From positions 1 through 14,089 of the forward strand of contig NFUO01000602.1 in the NCBI GenBank assembly GCA_002197545.1: 14,089 nucleotides of DNA, written 5' to 3'. The notes below the pieces were generated by a model. The model was not told the origin of the DNA. It searched no databases and saw only the letters and a program-made list of their open reading frames with translations. Of the stretch, positions 1-7,344 are shown piece by piece. The first letter of the stretch is position 1. Each line of letters starts with the position of its first letter. Both the position numbers and the translations under genes were made by a program. This DNA comes from Acidobacteria subdivision 2 bacterium RH1 MAG20. GTDB taxonomy: Bacteria; Acidobacteriota; Terriglobia; Terriglobales; Acidobacteriaceae.

Positions 1-375
1 GACGATGCTGTCGGGCACGACCTTGGTGTCGATGATGGCCTTCAGGGTCTTGCCCTTGGCGTCCGGGATGAGCTTGGCATAGACCTTTCCGCCACGTTTT
101 AACAGGCCAAACACAGGAACCTTGCCTGCGGCGCCGCGGCCCCGCTTGCCTTTGCAATGACCGCCGAAGTAGCTTTTGTCGACCTCAATCTCACCGAACA
201 ACGGGGCTGCATTGTCACTCTCCTGGGCGATGATCTGGCGCAGCCGCTGGAAATAGAACGCCGCCGTGCTCTTGTTCACCCCGACCAGCGAGGCTGCCGT
301 TCGGGCTGTGGAGCCGGACACGAAATGCTCGATTAATCGCTTTTGCGCTCCACACTCCAAACGGCTCTTCCCCAT
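1..375 (-). CDS. IS1595-family (ISXO2/IS1016-like) transposase, N-terminal 125 residues
   Basis: This is the amino-terminal part of a DDE-type transposase that cuts and re-inserts its own IS; the frame stays open to base 1. Residues about 10-50 form a helix-turn-helix-like region (TARTAASLVGVNKSTA), followed at residues 62-72 by EIEVDKSYFGG, which holds the first catalytic aspartate (D66), and then by the hallmark KGKRGRGAAGKVPVFGLLKR stretch. I see no N-terminal zinc ribbon, which fits the IS1016-like branch rather than classical ISXO2. The ATG at 375 is chosen; an in-frame TTG lies six bases upstream, just after an in-frame TAG. The last two thirds of the protein, with the other catalytic residues, are beyond the window, so activity cannot be judged. 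Confidence 0.88.
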   Translation of the reverse strand, partial: MGKSRLECGAQKRLIEHFVSGSTARTAASLVGVNKSTAAFYFQRLRQIIAQESDNAAPLFGEIEVDKSYFGGHCKGKRGRGAAGKVPVFGLLKRGGKVYAKLIPDAKGKTLKAIIDTKVVPDSIV

Positions 376-411
376 CCTCAATCCATCCTAGCTTCTACCT
401 GGTTAAGAGTC

Positions 412-429
412 GTTATCTAGGACAGCCCC
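412..429 (-). repeat. Probable terminal inverted repeat of the IS1595-like element
   Basis: Read on the minus strand from the outer edge inward the sequence is GGGGCTGTCCTAGATAAC. Its position upstream of the transposase start and its GGGGCTGTC beginning match what is known of IS1016-type ends. The partner copy is off the window, so the length of the repeat is not established. Confidence 0.55.
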
Positions 430-447
430 TTTTCTTATTGCGCCGGT

Positions 448-1764
448 TTATTTGCCCATGTAGATGACGTGCCAGACGCTCTTGGTGCCGTCGTCGGTGA
501 CAAAGAGTGAACCGTCTTTGGCTACGGCGACCCCGACGGGGCGGCCCCAGACCTTGCCGTCGGCGCGGACGAAGCCGGTGAGGAAGTCCTCGTACTCCCC
601 GGTGGCGTGGCCGTTCTTCATGGGGACGCGGATGACTTCGTATCCCGCACGCTTGTTGCGGTTCCACGATCCGTGCTCGGCGGCGAAGGCGTCTCCGTCG
701 TAGGTGGAAGGGAATTGATGACCGGTGTAGAAGGTCATCTCCAGCGAGGCGAAGTGCGGTTGCAGGAGAACGTCAGGCACGATGACCTTGGACTTGAGTT
801 CGGGGTGCTTCCCTCCGAGACGCGGATCCGGGTGGTCGCCGATGTAGTAGTACGGCCAGCCGTAGAAGCCGTCTTCCTGAACGCTGGTGATGTAGTCGGG
901 GACGAGGTTGTTGCCGAGGACGTCGCGCTCGTTAACCGAGCACCAGAGCTGGCCGGTGGTGGGGTTGATCGCCTCGCCGACGCAGTTGCGGATGCCGCTG
1001 GCATAGATCTTTACGAACTTGCCCTCGGGGGTGTATTCGAGCACGTTGGCGCGGTGGAACTCGCGGGGATGGGTGTCGGGGTCATCGATGTTCGAGCCGG
1101 AGCCGACGGAGACGAACATCCGCTGGCCGTCTTTCGAGAAGACCACGTCGCGTGTCCAGTGGCCGCCGCCGCGAAGCTGCGCGTAACCGGGAAGAACGGG
1201 CACGATGGTCTGCGGGGTTGCGGTCGCCTTGAGGTCGCCCTCTTTGTAGGGGAAGCGGACGAGAGAGGTGGTGTTGGCGACGTAGACCCACTTTGGATTC
1301 GCGCCGTTGGGATAAAAGGCGATGCCGAAGGGATGATCGAGGCCGCTGGCGAAGGTCTCAGTGGTCTTCACCTTGCCATCGGCGGTGACGCCACGGAGGA
1401 CTTTGATCTCGCCGGCGGCGCTGTCGGCGAGAAAGAGGTCGCCGTTAGGCGCGGTGAGGATGAGGCGGGGTTCATTGAAGCCCTGCGCGTAGAGCTCGAC
1501 CTTGAAGCCCTTGGGGGCCTGGGGCCATGCGCCTTCAGGGCGGGGAACCATGTCGGCGCCGTTATCGACGGACTCGCTGGGATTGGGCGCGGGCAGGTCG
1601 GCTACCGTGATCTTGCGGCGAACGCCGGGGTGCTCCTGAGAGTAGTCGGTGAAGGCGGCCTGGCCGGTGATGGTCTTGGCGGATTGTGCGTGTAGAGAAA
1701 GCGGAAGGACGGACGCGGTGAATGCAAGCGCGAGAACAGAAAACAGCGGAGTGGGTCTAGACAT
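448..1764 (-). CDS. Exported sorbosone/glucose dehydrogenase-like (GSDH) beta-propeller protein
   Basis: This is predicted to be a periplasmic PQQ-type sugar dehydrogenase-like protein of 438 residues; the actual substrate is unknown. A signal peptide is clear: a positively charged start, a hydrophobic core to about residue 24 and a cleavage-like L-H-A before Gln27. The mature part has propeller-blade motifs such as PNGDLFLADS, HPFGIAFYPNG, GASGIRN-like YASGIRNCVGEAINP, FAAEHGSWNR and a closing PVGVAVAKDGSLFVTDDG, typical of the sorbosone dehydrogenase family. The ATG at 1764 is preferred over one six codons upstream because GGAG stands eight bases before it and it gives a compact signal peptide. 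It overlaps the end of the histidine phosphatase gene by 8 bp (ATGTCTAG), so translation is probably coupled. It is the last gene of the operon, next to an IS. Confidence 0.88.
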   Translation of the reverse strand: MSRPTPLFSVLALAFTASVLPLSLHAQSAKTITGQAAFTDYSQEHPGVRRKITVADLPAPNPSESVDNGADMVPRPEGAWPQAPKGFKVELYAQGFNEPRLILTAPNGDLFLADSAAGEIKVLRGVTADGKVKTTETFASGLDHPFGIAFYPNGANPKWVYVANTTSLVRFPYKEGDLKATATPQTIVPVLPGYAQLRGGGHWTRDVVFSKDGQRMFVSVGSGSNIDDPDTHPREFHRANVLEYTPEGKFVKIYASGIRNCVGEAINPTTGQLWCSVNERDVLGNNLVPDYITSVQEDGFYGWPYYYIGDHPDPRLGGKHPELKSKVIVPDVLLQPHFASLEMTFYTGHQFPSTYDGDAFAAEHGSWNRNKRAGYEVIRVPMKNGHATGEYEDFLTGFVRADGKVWGRPVGVAVAKDGSLFVTDDGTKSVWHVIYMGK

Positions 1765-2440
1765 GCGATGGTTCTCCTTCAAGGCTGAAATCGTTTAGAT
1801 GCGGCTGGCCGAGCATATGGATTTGACGATGACGCACCTCGAATTCGATCGTCTCGGTGTTGTCGATGAAGTGGGCGAAGTGAAATCTGCGGAAGTTGGG
1901 CATGAGTTCTGCATCTGTCGCATCCGGGAAGAGAAGAAGCAGCCGGAACGCCTGCATCCAGAAGCCGTGGGTAAAGATGACGACGTGCTCTCCGGGAGGG
2001 AGCTGGGTAAGGCGCTTGCTGACATCGCGGACGCGGTCCAGAAACGATGAAAACGATTCGACGCTGGGACCATTCCTATGCGCCGGATCGTTGCGTCCCC
2101 AATACTCGATAATTTGCGGCACCTGTTCCTCTTCGGCTATCTTCTCCGGCGTTGGTTCAAGGTAGCTGAACTCATGTACGGGCCACTCTTCGACCGGAAC
2201 CGTGGAGAGTTTTTGCAACAGAGGCTCCGAGGTCTGGCGCGCACGAAGATAGTGCGAGCAGATGAAGCGTGTGGGTGTGGCGGAGAAGGCTTCGGCGAAT
2301 GAACGCGCCTGTGCGTGGCCAAGCTCGGTGAGGGGATTGGTGAGCTGACCGTTGGTCAAGCCGCCGGCGTTGGCCAGGCTCTGTCCATGCCGCACGAGAA
2401 TGATCTTTGCGCTCAGGAAGGAGGGTGGTGCATCTGTCAT
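1757..2440 (-). CDS. Histidine phosphatase superfamily protein (phosphoglycerate mutase-like)
   Basis: A 227-residue cytoplasmic protein of the histidine phosphatase superfamily, which moves or removes phosphate through a phospho-histidine. The signature LVRHGQS is at residues 15-21, with the nucleophile H18 after R17. The second catalytic histidine is in FTHGF, H158, and an Arg in YLRARQTSE (about 64-72) plus acidic residues near 90 complete the expected pocket. The length and single domain do not separate a metabolic mutase from a general phosphatase, and nothing nearby names a substrate. Its ATG shares ATGA with the stop of the upstream gene, and its stop overlaps the downstream dehydrogenase start, so it is the middle cistron of a coupled operon. 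There is no strong ribosome site of its own. Confidence 0.85.
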   Translation of the reverse strand: MTDAPPSFLSAKIILVRHGQSLANAGGLTNGQLTNPLTELGHAQARSFAEAFSATPTRFICSHYLRARQTSEPLLQKLSTVPVEEWPVHEFSYLEPTPEKIAEEEQVPQIIEYWGRNDPAHRNGPSVESFSSFLDRVRDVSKRLTQLPPGEHVVIFTHGFWMQAFRLLLLFPDATDAELMPNFRRFHFAHFIDNTETIEFEVRHRQIHMLGQPHLNDFSLEGEPSHV

Positions 2441-3438
2441 GGTTGGGTGTCCGTGGGGCGTGCAGTAAGTTGTTTAACTAGTTCGACGGGGATGGTGGCG
2501 GTTAGTACGGAGCGGTCTTTGTCTCGTTCGATTTTAAGCGAACCGACCATCTGGAGAAAAGCGGTGTCGTTCGCGTTGCGGGGCTGTACCTGTTGAAGAG
2601 ACTTGAACAGTCCCAACAGCGCGTTCAGTGATTGTGTTGCTAGTTGTGCTTCGGCTTCAGTGGGGGAGATTTGCTCGATGCGCAGGCGAAGTGAGCCGAC
2701 GTAGCGCAGGCTGGCGACGAAGGTGGTGTCCTCGGGCAGCGGGAGTTGCAGGCCGAAGAGAGTGATGTAGCCGCGGTCGGAGAAGGGCAGGCCAATATGG
2801 CCTATCGCCCATGCGTTTGAGAGCAGCGGCACGTCGCGGTAGCGCGCGGAGAGCAGCGACGAGCCGGAGAAGGGCGATGCCGCGGCACGATGACGGTCGA
2901 GGATGGAGTGGATCTGCTCGGTCGTCGGCATGTTGGAGGCGGCGATGCTGTCGTAATCGAGCTGGGCGACGCGAAGCTGGCGGGTGGCGTGGGTTTTGGG
3001 GTCGGACTCGCCGACGGGAATGGTGAAGATGGTGTGTCCGTCGTAGGTCTCCTGCGCGGTTGCAATGGTGGCGAGATAGCTGGCCAGGCGCGCGCCGTCG
3101 AAGCGTCCTTCAAAGACCTCGGAGTAGCCGACGGGGCCGTTGGGGCCATTGGGATCGTCTATGCGGTGGAGCGCGAAGGCGACTGCGTCGAGATCGCGCT
3201 CGGGCACGATGCCCGTGGCGTCGATGAAGTGCTGATAGTCCGGGCTGCGCGTGATCTGAGTGCGGTCGAAGTGGGTTGCGAGACGCAGAGGCTTGAGGTT
3301 GACGTAGACGATGGCGTCGGATTCCGGCAGCAGGCGCGCGGCCTCCGGCGGGGCAGCCTTGCGCAGAGCGATCGCGAAAACAAGGGCTGCGACGAGCGCA
3401 AGTGCAATCAGAAGCGAGTAGCGGGTCGGTTTACGCAT
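2437..3438 (-). CDS. Unknown protein with an N-terminal membrane anchor
   Basis: I do not recognise a named family. The 333-residue product begins with two Arg/Lys residues and a hydrophobic segment at about residues 8-25, so it is either membrane-anchored or exported with its body outside the cytoplasm. After that come LLPESDAIVYVNLKPLR and a soluble mixed alpha/beta region; the wording resembles large periplasmic DUF3352-like proteins, but I cannot confirm this. The C-terminal part has an ...QLATQSLNALLGLFKSLQ stretch likely to be helical. It is the first gene of a three-gene operon and ends in a 4-bp ATGA overlap with the phosphatase gene. The upstream ribosome site is weak (AAGTGG). Coding is supported by length, a clear signal-anchor and coupling. 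Confidence 0.8.
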   Translation of the reverse strand: MRKPTRYSLLIALALVAALVFAIALRKAAPPEAARLLPESDAIVYVNLKPLRLATHFDRTQITRSPDYQHFIDATGIVPERDLDAVAFALHRIDDPNGPNGPVGYSEVFEGRFDGARLASYLATIATAQETYDGHTIFTIPVGESDPKTHATRQLRVAQLDYDSIAASNMPTTEQIHSILDRHRAAASPFSGSSLLSARYRDVPLLSNAWAIGHIGLPFSDRGYITLFGLQLPLPEDTTFVASLRYVGSLRLRIEQISPTEAEAQLATQSLNALLGLFKSLQQVQPRNANDTAFLQMVGSLKIERDKDRSVLTATIPVELVKQLTARPTDTQP

Positions 3439-3545
3439 CCACTTTGTTTCTACTCTGTCCGGCGGCGGACGGCAATGTTTTCAGTGACTTTAGGATAGTG
3501 GGCCAGTTTTAGGATTGCCTACTGTACACCCACAGGGAAATTGCT

Positions 3546-3995
3546 CTAGCCAGCCTGCTTTCTGCTCACTCGCCGGGGCTTCGGCTTGCCCTTGTCCTTG
3601 AGATTCAGCCCCTTGAGATCGAGATTGAGCGCCACTGCGGCGCGGATGAGATCCTTCAAGGCCCCCTCATCGATCTTGTCGCCTTCGTGGATGTCGATGG
3701 CGCGCCTGACATTCCCGTCGAGGCTGGAATTGAAGAGACCGGAAGGGTCCTCCAACACAGCTCCCCTGGCAAAGGTCAGCTTGACGACGTTCTTGTACGT
3801 CTCTCCCGTGCAGACGATGCCGCCGTGGGAGAAGACGGGAGTCCCCATCCACTTCCACTCTTCGACGATCTCAGGGTCTGCCTTGTGGATGATCTCGCGC
3901 ACCTTCGCGAGCGTCTTCCCGCGCCAGCCCCCGAGCTCGTTGATCTTCGCGTCGATGAATGCAGAGGCAGATTCCACCGGGATCGTCTTTTTCAT
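3546..3995 (-). CDS. DUF1801 domain protein
   Basis: A 149-residue soluble protein whose central part matches the DUF1801 (YdhG-like) pattern: IIHKADPEIVEEWKWMGTPVFSHGGIVCTGETYKNVVKLTFARGA at about residues 37-80, followed by DPSGLFNSSLDGNVRRAIDI. Members are widespread and small, and are often near ArsR, SRPBCC or similar genes; their biochemical role is not established. The C-terminus is unusually basic (KGKPKPRRVSRKQAG). The ATG at 3995 is chosen over an in-frame TTG four codons earlier because GGAG lies six bases before it; the TTG start would place that GGAG inside the coding region. The preceding leader is shared with the gene starting at 5114. Confidence 0.85.
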   Translation of the reverse strand: MKKTIPVESASAFIDAKINELGGWRGKTLAKVREIIHKADPEIVEEWKWMGTPVFSHGGIVCTGETYKNVVKLTFARGAVLEDPSGLFNSSLDGNVRRAIDIHEGDKIDEGALKDLIRAAVALNLDLKGLNLKDKGKPKPRRVSRKQAG

Positions 3996-4000
3996 TGATA

Positions 4001-4050
4001 GCTCCAACTCTCACACCTTTTTCGCTGGGCTCAGCGTAACGTACAAAATT
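4001..4050 (-). repeat. Leader repeat, copy next to the DUF1801 gene
   Basis: This stretch closely resembles 5160-5208. Both contain CCAACTCTC, one variable base, CACCT, then a short variable section, a GCTG...GCT core and CGTAAC, with an overall match of roughly three quarters and one two-base gap. On the minus strand this copy runs straight into the ribosome binding site of the DUF1801 gene (GGAG at its end). Confidence 0.6.
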
Positions 4051-4079
4051 AGATCCCCGTACCAACCGCTCGCATAACC

Positions 4080-4349
4080 TTAAACGGGAAATCTCTTCGC
4101 GCTGCGAGCTTTCAATCGTGCCGCCTCTTCTTCCCGATTTTTAGCGGGCGCATTGGTCTGAAGCGAGCACAGAAGTTGCGTTGAGACGCCCGCAATGGCA
4201 TCGATCGCAGACTGGAACGCTTCTTCGTTGGCCTTCGACGGCTTATTAAGTCCGCTGATCTTTCGCACAAACTGCAGCGACGCCGCTCGAACTTCTTCCG
4301 GGGAAACGGGCGGATCGAAGTTGTACAGCATTTTGATATTTCGGCACAT
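4080..4349 (-). CDS. DUF2277 family protein
   Basis: A small (89-residue) soluble protein that matches the DUF2277 pattern almost throughout: it starts MCRNIKMLYNFDPPVSPEE, continues with the AASLQFVRKISGLNKPSKAN core at about residues 24-43, and then a helical EEAFQSAIDAIAG segment. The family is common in soil bacteria and has no known biochemical role. The ATG at 4349 is chosen because the family begins with MCRNI and because a GGGAGG purine run lies nine bases upstream; the longer open frame starting at 4382 adds 11 residues unlike the family. It lies between a secreted protein gene upstream and the DUF1801 gene downstream, with gaps of 60 and 84 bp, so the three may or may not share a transcript. 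Confidence 0.88.
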   Translation of the reverse strand: MCRNIKMLYNFDPPVSPEEVRAASLQFVRKISGLNKPSKANEEAFQSAIDAIAGVSTQLLCSLQTNAPAKNREEEAARLKARSAKRFPV

Positions 4350-4409
4350 GTTCCCAAACCTCCCTCTCTCAGTCGATCGCAAGCCTACAAATGGTTTGCG
4401 GAGACAGCG

Positions 4410-5114
4410 TCAGTGTTGCATGTTGGAATCGGGAGTGCCATCGGACCATCGGCTAACCGGGACCATGAATACTGTGATTCGATCCAGAGCATTATCATCC
4501 GCAAGGAGAGGGGAACTCGGCAGGTTAGCACCCCAGGCTTCATGTTTTGTCAGCGGCGCGAAAAACATCAGATGGGGATGCCAGGGCCCATCGGCGTTGT
4601 TGAGGTAGCCTTGCTTCGACATCATGTAACACATCGCTCCGCGTGCGATAGGCGGGAGTTTTTTCAGGTCAAATGCGGCTGTAATCGCGGCGGCCATTTC
4701 AGTCTTTGACTTTCCTGCCAGAACCAACTGGGTTTTCATAATTGTGATGGGAAGATAAGTTTCGGCAGCCGGAGCATTCAAGCAAAAAGGAGATCGTGCT
4801 TTAGGGTTCCAGAAGTCACGATCATCAATGCCCGCCGTCCATCCCCGTTCCACCATGCACACGAAGCCGTTTGTGCCTTTCACTGCGGTTTCGTAACCAT
4901 GCTGTCCCAGAACCAGAATCTCCGCGTGGTCTGAGATGGACTTCGGAGCTGCGCTCCGTGCAAGAGCGATCTCAGCATTCCGGTCCGCCATCAGATATTG
5001 ATTCAGAGGAGCCATTTTGGGGTAAAGTGTTTTGGCATCCTGCGCCTGCGTCATCGACGCCTGGGCCAGCACAACCACTGAAACGAGGATCAACCGAACG
5101 AATTTTCTCTGCAT
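4410..5114 (-). CDS. Secreted protein of unknown function
   Basis: A 234-residue protein with a clear signal peptide: MQRKFVRL followed by a hydrophobic core (LVSVVVLAQA) and a probable cut after T-Q-A near residue 24. The mature protein has no membrane segment. It has three cysteines, C110 or near in NGFVCMVERGW, one in SPFCLNAP and one in GAMCYMMSKQGYL, which might form a disulfide in the periplasm. GPWHPHLMFFAP and a closing ITVFMVPVSRWSDG are the most distinctive stretches. I cannot assign a family. The ATG at 5114 has AGGAGA seven bases or so upstream. It heads a run of three same-strand genes and is preceded by the second copy of the leader repeat, which implies its own promoter or an RNA element there. 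Confidence 0.8.
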   Translation of the reverse strand: MQRKFVRLILVSVVVLAQASMTQAQDAKTLYPKMAPLNQYLMADRNAEIALARSAAPKSISDHAEILVLGQHGYETAVKGTNGFVCMVERGWTAGIDDRDFWNPKARSPFCLNAPAAETYLPITIMKTQLVLAGKSKTEMAAAITAAFDLKKLPPIARGAMCYMMSKQGYLNNADGPWHPHLMFFAPLTKHEAWGANLPSSPLLADDNALDRITVFMVPVSRWSDGTPDSNMQH

Positions 5115-5159
5115 TAAGTTCTCCTGGAATGGGCGCGATGGCCAGCCCTTTCACGTACA

Positions 5160-5208
5160 GTTCCAACTCTCGCACCTAATTTAGCTGCGCTGGAACGTAA
5201 CCTGCAAC
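5160..5208 (-). repeat. Leader repeat, copy upstream of the secreted protein gene
   Basis: This is the partner of 4001-4050: TTCCAACTCTC, GCACCT, a GCTGCGCT core and CGTAAC appear in the same order and spacing. Here the element ends about 45 bp before the start codon at 5114, rather than at the ribosome site. No open reading frame is shared by the two copies. Confidence 0.6.
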
Positions 5209-5364
5209 CTTCGCCAACGTCGGGTTGTGGGTCAGTTTGGAGTGAATGGCTGAAGTTTCGGAAAACCTGACTTTACGGGTAGTTGGGGCAACGGCGATTT
5301 GGGGACAACGATACAGGCTTCCGTGGGATAATGTCCGGATTGGCGACCAACCGCCAGGAGACTC

Positions 5365-6282
5365 ATGCTACCCGGACAGATCGCCAGAAAGTTCCATCGC
5401 CGTAAGAGAATGCGACAAGTGTCAGCATTTCTTCGAAAACAGATCTGGAGGATGATCTCCGCTGTCGTCAGGCTTCCTTATCTTGCAGTGCAGGCCGAGA
5501 TACACGTGTTCTTTATCGCTGTCTCACTCGTCCTCGTCTTGCCGGTGTATGCGCAGCGCGCTACCGGCTCCGGGACTGATTTAGCCGCGCGCAAGCTGAA
5601 CTATGACGTCGTCTCCATTCGACCCAGCAAGCTTGAGGGAATGTCTATCAATAGCAGCGTTAATCGCTTTGTGGCGAGAGGTACGACGCTTTGGGGCCTT
5701 CTCTTCAATGCTTACAACCTCAGGCCCAATGACGATGTTCCCGGGTTACCCGGCTGGGCGAAGTCTGAGCGTTTTGGCGTTGAAGCCGTAATGGACGCGG
5801 ACACCTATGCAGAGTTGCAGAGAATGCCTGTTCAGGAACAATGGGAAGAGCGTGCGATCATGCTGCAAGCACTTCTCGCTGATCGCTTCAAATTGAAAAT
5901 GCACTATGAATCGCGGGAACGTCCCATCTACGCGCTGGTGATTGCAAAGAGCGGATCGAGGCTGAAGGAGCTACCGTCCGACAAGACCCCGGGAGGCGTT
6001 TCCTGGGGCCGAGGGCAGATCGAGGGTCGCGGAGCGACCATGGAAAGATTCGCATTCTGTCTGTCTGACACGCTTGGCCGCGCCGTCGTAGACAAAACCG
6101 GCCTCACCGGAAAATACGACATCGACCTCAAGTGGACACCCGATGAGTTGCAGGGCACTCCCGACGCAGGCGCATCCATCTTCACGGCGATCCAGGAGCA
6201 GCTCGGCCTCAAGCTCGAATCAACCCGGGGAACCGTTCAAACCTTTGTCGTCGATCACGTCGAGCGGCCTTCCGAGAACTAA
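5365..6282 (+). CDS. TIGR03435 family 'soil-associated' protein
   Basis: A 305-residue exported protein of the TIGR03435 family, found in many copies in acidobacteria and other soil bacteria; its role is unknown. Hallmarks are YDVVSIRPS near residue 77, the region GLLFNAYNL, the block LLADRFKLKMHYESRERPIYAL around residues 170-190, VVDKTGLTGKYDIDLKWTPD near 250 and the closing IQEQLGLKLESTRGTVQTF with DHVERPSEN. The N-terminus is long: a basic stretch of about 45 residues comes before the hydrophobic segment FFIAVSLVLVLPVYAQ. AGGAG five bases before the ATG at 5365 supports this start. An alternative at 5452 would give a more normal signal peptide, but its GGAGG touches the ATG. It stands alone, facing the DoxX operon. 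Confidence 0.9.
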   Translation: MLPGQIARKFHRRKRMRQVSAFLRKQIWRMISAVVRLPYLAVQAEIHVFFIAVSLVLVLPVYAQRATGSGTDLAARKLNYDVVSIRPSKLEGMSINSSVNRFVARGTTLWGLLFNAYNLRPNDDVPGLPGWAKSERFGVEAVMDADTYAELQRMPVQEQWEERAIMLQALLADRFKLKMHYESRERPIYALVIAKSGSRLKELPSDKTPGGVSWGRGQIEGRGATMERFAFCLSDTLGRAVVDKTGLTGKYDIDLKWTPDELQGTPDAGASIFTAIQEQLGLKLESTRGTVQTFVVDHVERPSEN

Positions 6283-6463
6283 CCTGGGATCGACTGAACC
6301 ATTCACTGCTGACGCATAGAATACCCATTCCCCCCTCGACTTGAACATTGACGAGAATGAGCTCCGGTGCATCACCAGAGGACAGGTTCCGTTTGAAGAT
6401 CACCTTAGTTTTCGACTGTTGGCGGGTGGCCGACATCTGACCTTACTACCACTGCTCTCGTGT

Positions 6464-6883
6464 TTATACCGGCTCGCCGCTTTTCGCTGGAAAGAGGACG
6501 CCGATGGTGCGGCTTTCCGGCCGAAGCGCCCACGATGCCACAGCAAGACCAGCAATGACGAGCGGGGCAATGATGTGAAAGCTGTAGGCGCCGTAACCGC
6601 CGACCGAAGCGGAGGATGCGGCCGCGCCTGTCAGGTCGAAGAAGATGCCGGCATACGCCCATTCCTTAAGCCGCGGAAAACGCGGCACGAGGATGGCAAT
6701 CGGTCCAAGCACCTTCCAAACGCCCAGTATGGTCACAAAGTACGGCGGGTAGCCAAGGATGCGCACAAAGCCATCGACAGTGCCCTTCACATGGGCCACC
6801 TGCGCCACGCCCCCGCCTCCGATAAAAAACGCCACGAGTATGGTCGTTGTCCAATAAGCAATGTTTTTTGCCTTCATTGTCAT
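6464..6883 (-). CDS. DoxX-like four-helix membrane protein
   Basis: A 139-residue inner-membrane protein with four hydrophobic segments, at roughly residues 9-28, 47-67, 75-95 and 100-118. The layout, the GGGGVAQV stretch at the end of the first helix and LGYPPYFVTILGVWKVLGPIA are typical of DoxX/DUF417-type proteins, which are related to the small subunit of quinol oxidases; most bacterial members have no proven activity. The ATG at 6883 is chosen because it shares ATGA with the stop of the SRPBCC gene and has GGAGG six bases upstream; a second ATG two codons later is possible. It is the third gene of the ArsR-SRPBCC-DoxX operon, an association seen in many soil bacteria. Confidence 0.85.
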   Translation of the reverse strand: MTMKAKNIAYWTTTILVAFFIGGGGVAQVAHVKGTVDGFVRILGYPPYFVTILGVWKVLGPIAILVPRFPRLKEWAYAGIFFDLTGAAASSASVGGYGAYSFHIIAPLVIAGLAVASWALRPESRTIGVLFPAKSGEPV

Positions 6884-7344
6884 TCCAGCCCTCCAACAAC
6901 ACTCTCTAGACCGCCGAAGAACTTCTGCCAGCCGTACTTTGCGCCCTGATACGCTGCCTGCTGATCGGGACGGAAGCCGGACTGCTCCATGCGAACGTGG
7001 GTGCCACCCTCGGTTGGAGTCAACGTCCAGAGCACCAACCATTGAAGCCCGGATTCGCTTCCTCCGACACCCCAGCTATAGGACAGGCGTTGGGGTGGGT
7101 CGACGACGAGCACCTCGCAGTCGACGATGCCGTTCCAGTTCGACACGGGATCGGCCCGGAACTGGAACTTCCGCCCGACCACCGGCTCGAAGTCGTTGTT
7201 CATCATCCATTGCGCGAGAAGCGGGCCCTCGGTAAGCGCTCGCCACAACTTCGCTGGCGGGTGCGGGAATACCCTCTCGACAACAAGGCTACTGGGACAG
7301 TCTGCTGGATTGCTCCTCGCTGCTGCATTGCTCATTGTGCTCAT
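6880..7344 (-). CDS. SRPBCC/AHSA1 family protein
   Basis: A 154-residue cytoplasmic protein of the START-like SRPBCC fold, AHSA1 (activator of Hsp90 ATPase) C-terminal type. The pattern VVERVFPHPPAKLWRALTEGPLLAQWMM at about residues 21-48 is the usual opening beta strand and helix. A PPQRLSYSW strand, a WTLTPTEGGTHVRMEQSGF strand pair and a terminal helix with GWQKFFGGLESV follow. Bacterial members bind small hydrophobic ligands; the ligand here is unknown. Both ends overlap the neighbours by ATGA, with an AAGGA upstream of the ATG at 7344, so it is firmly in the operon with ArsR and DoxX. This trio is common, with the regulator usually controlling the other two. Confidence 0.9.
   Translation of the reverse strand: MSTMSNAAARSNPADCPSSLVVERVFPHPPAKLWRALTEGPLLAQWMMNNDFEPVVGRKFQFRADPVSNWNGIVDCEVLVVDPPQRLSYSWGVGGSESGLQWLVLWTLTPTEGGTHVRMEQSGFRPDQQAAYQGAKYGWQKFFGGLESVVGGLE

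Larger units (their letters stand above)
1..429 (-). mobile_element. IS1595-family insertion sequence, 5' end only
   Basis: The element carries an IS1595-type transposase reading leftward out of the window, so only its transposase-proximal end is visible. The outer edge is placed at 429 because the minus strand from there inward begins GGGGCTGTCC, the kind of GG-starting terminus seen in the IS1016 branch of this family. The other end and the matching target duplication lie outside the window, so the boundary is an inference. If the family's usual 8-bp duplication applies, it would be bases 430-437 (ttttctta). The element sits 18 bp beyond the stop codon of the dehydrogenase-like gene at 448-1764 and does not break it. 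Confidence 0.8.

Noticed and set aside
607..1695. A 362-codon plus-strand open frame opposite the dehydrogenase-like gene
   Set aside because: It lies wholly antisense to a well-supported gene; long antisense frames are expected in GC-rich coding DNA. It shows no family motif and only a repetitive Gly/Val/Asp composition.
3489..3515. Direct repeat TTTAGGAT at 3489-3496 and 3508-3515
   Set aside because: Only eight bases in two copies; too short to separate from chance. It may be part of an operator, but nothing else supports that.
4972..5175. A small minus-strand frame overlapping the start of the secreted protein gene
   Set aside because: It overlaps the signal peptide of a better gene in another frame, and its first part falls in the leader repeat.
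6341..6949. A 202-codon plus-strand frame opposite the DoxX-like gene
   Set aside because: It is antisense to a clear four-helix membrane protein gene coupled to its neighbours; the composition is not protein-like.
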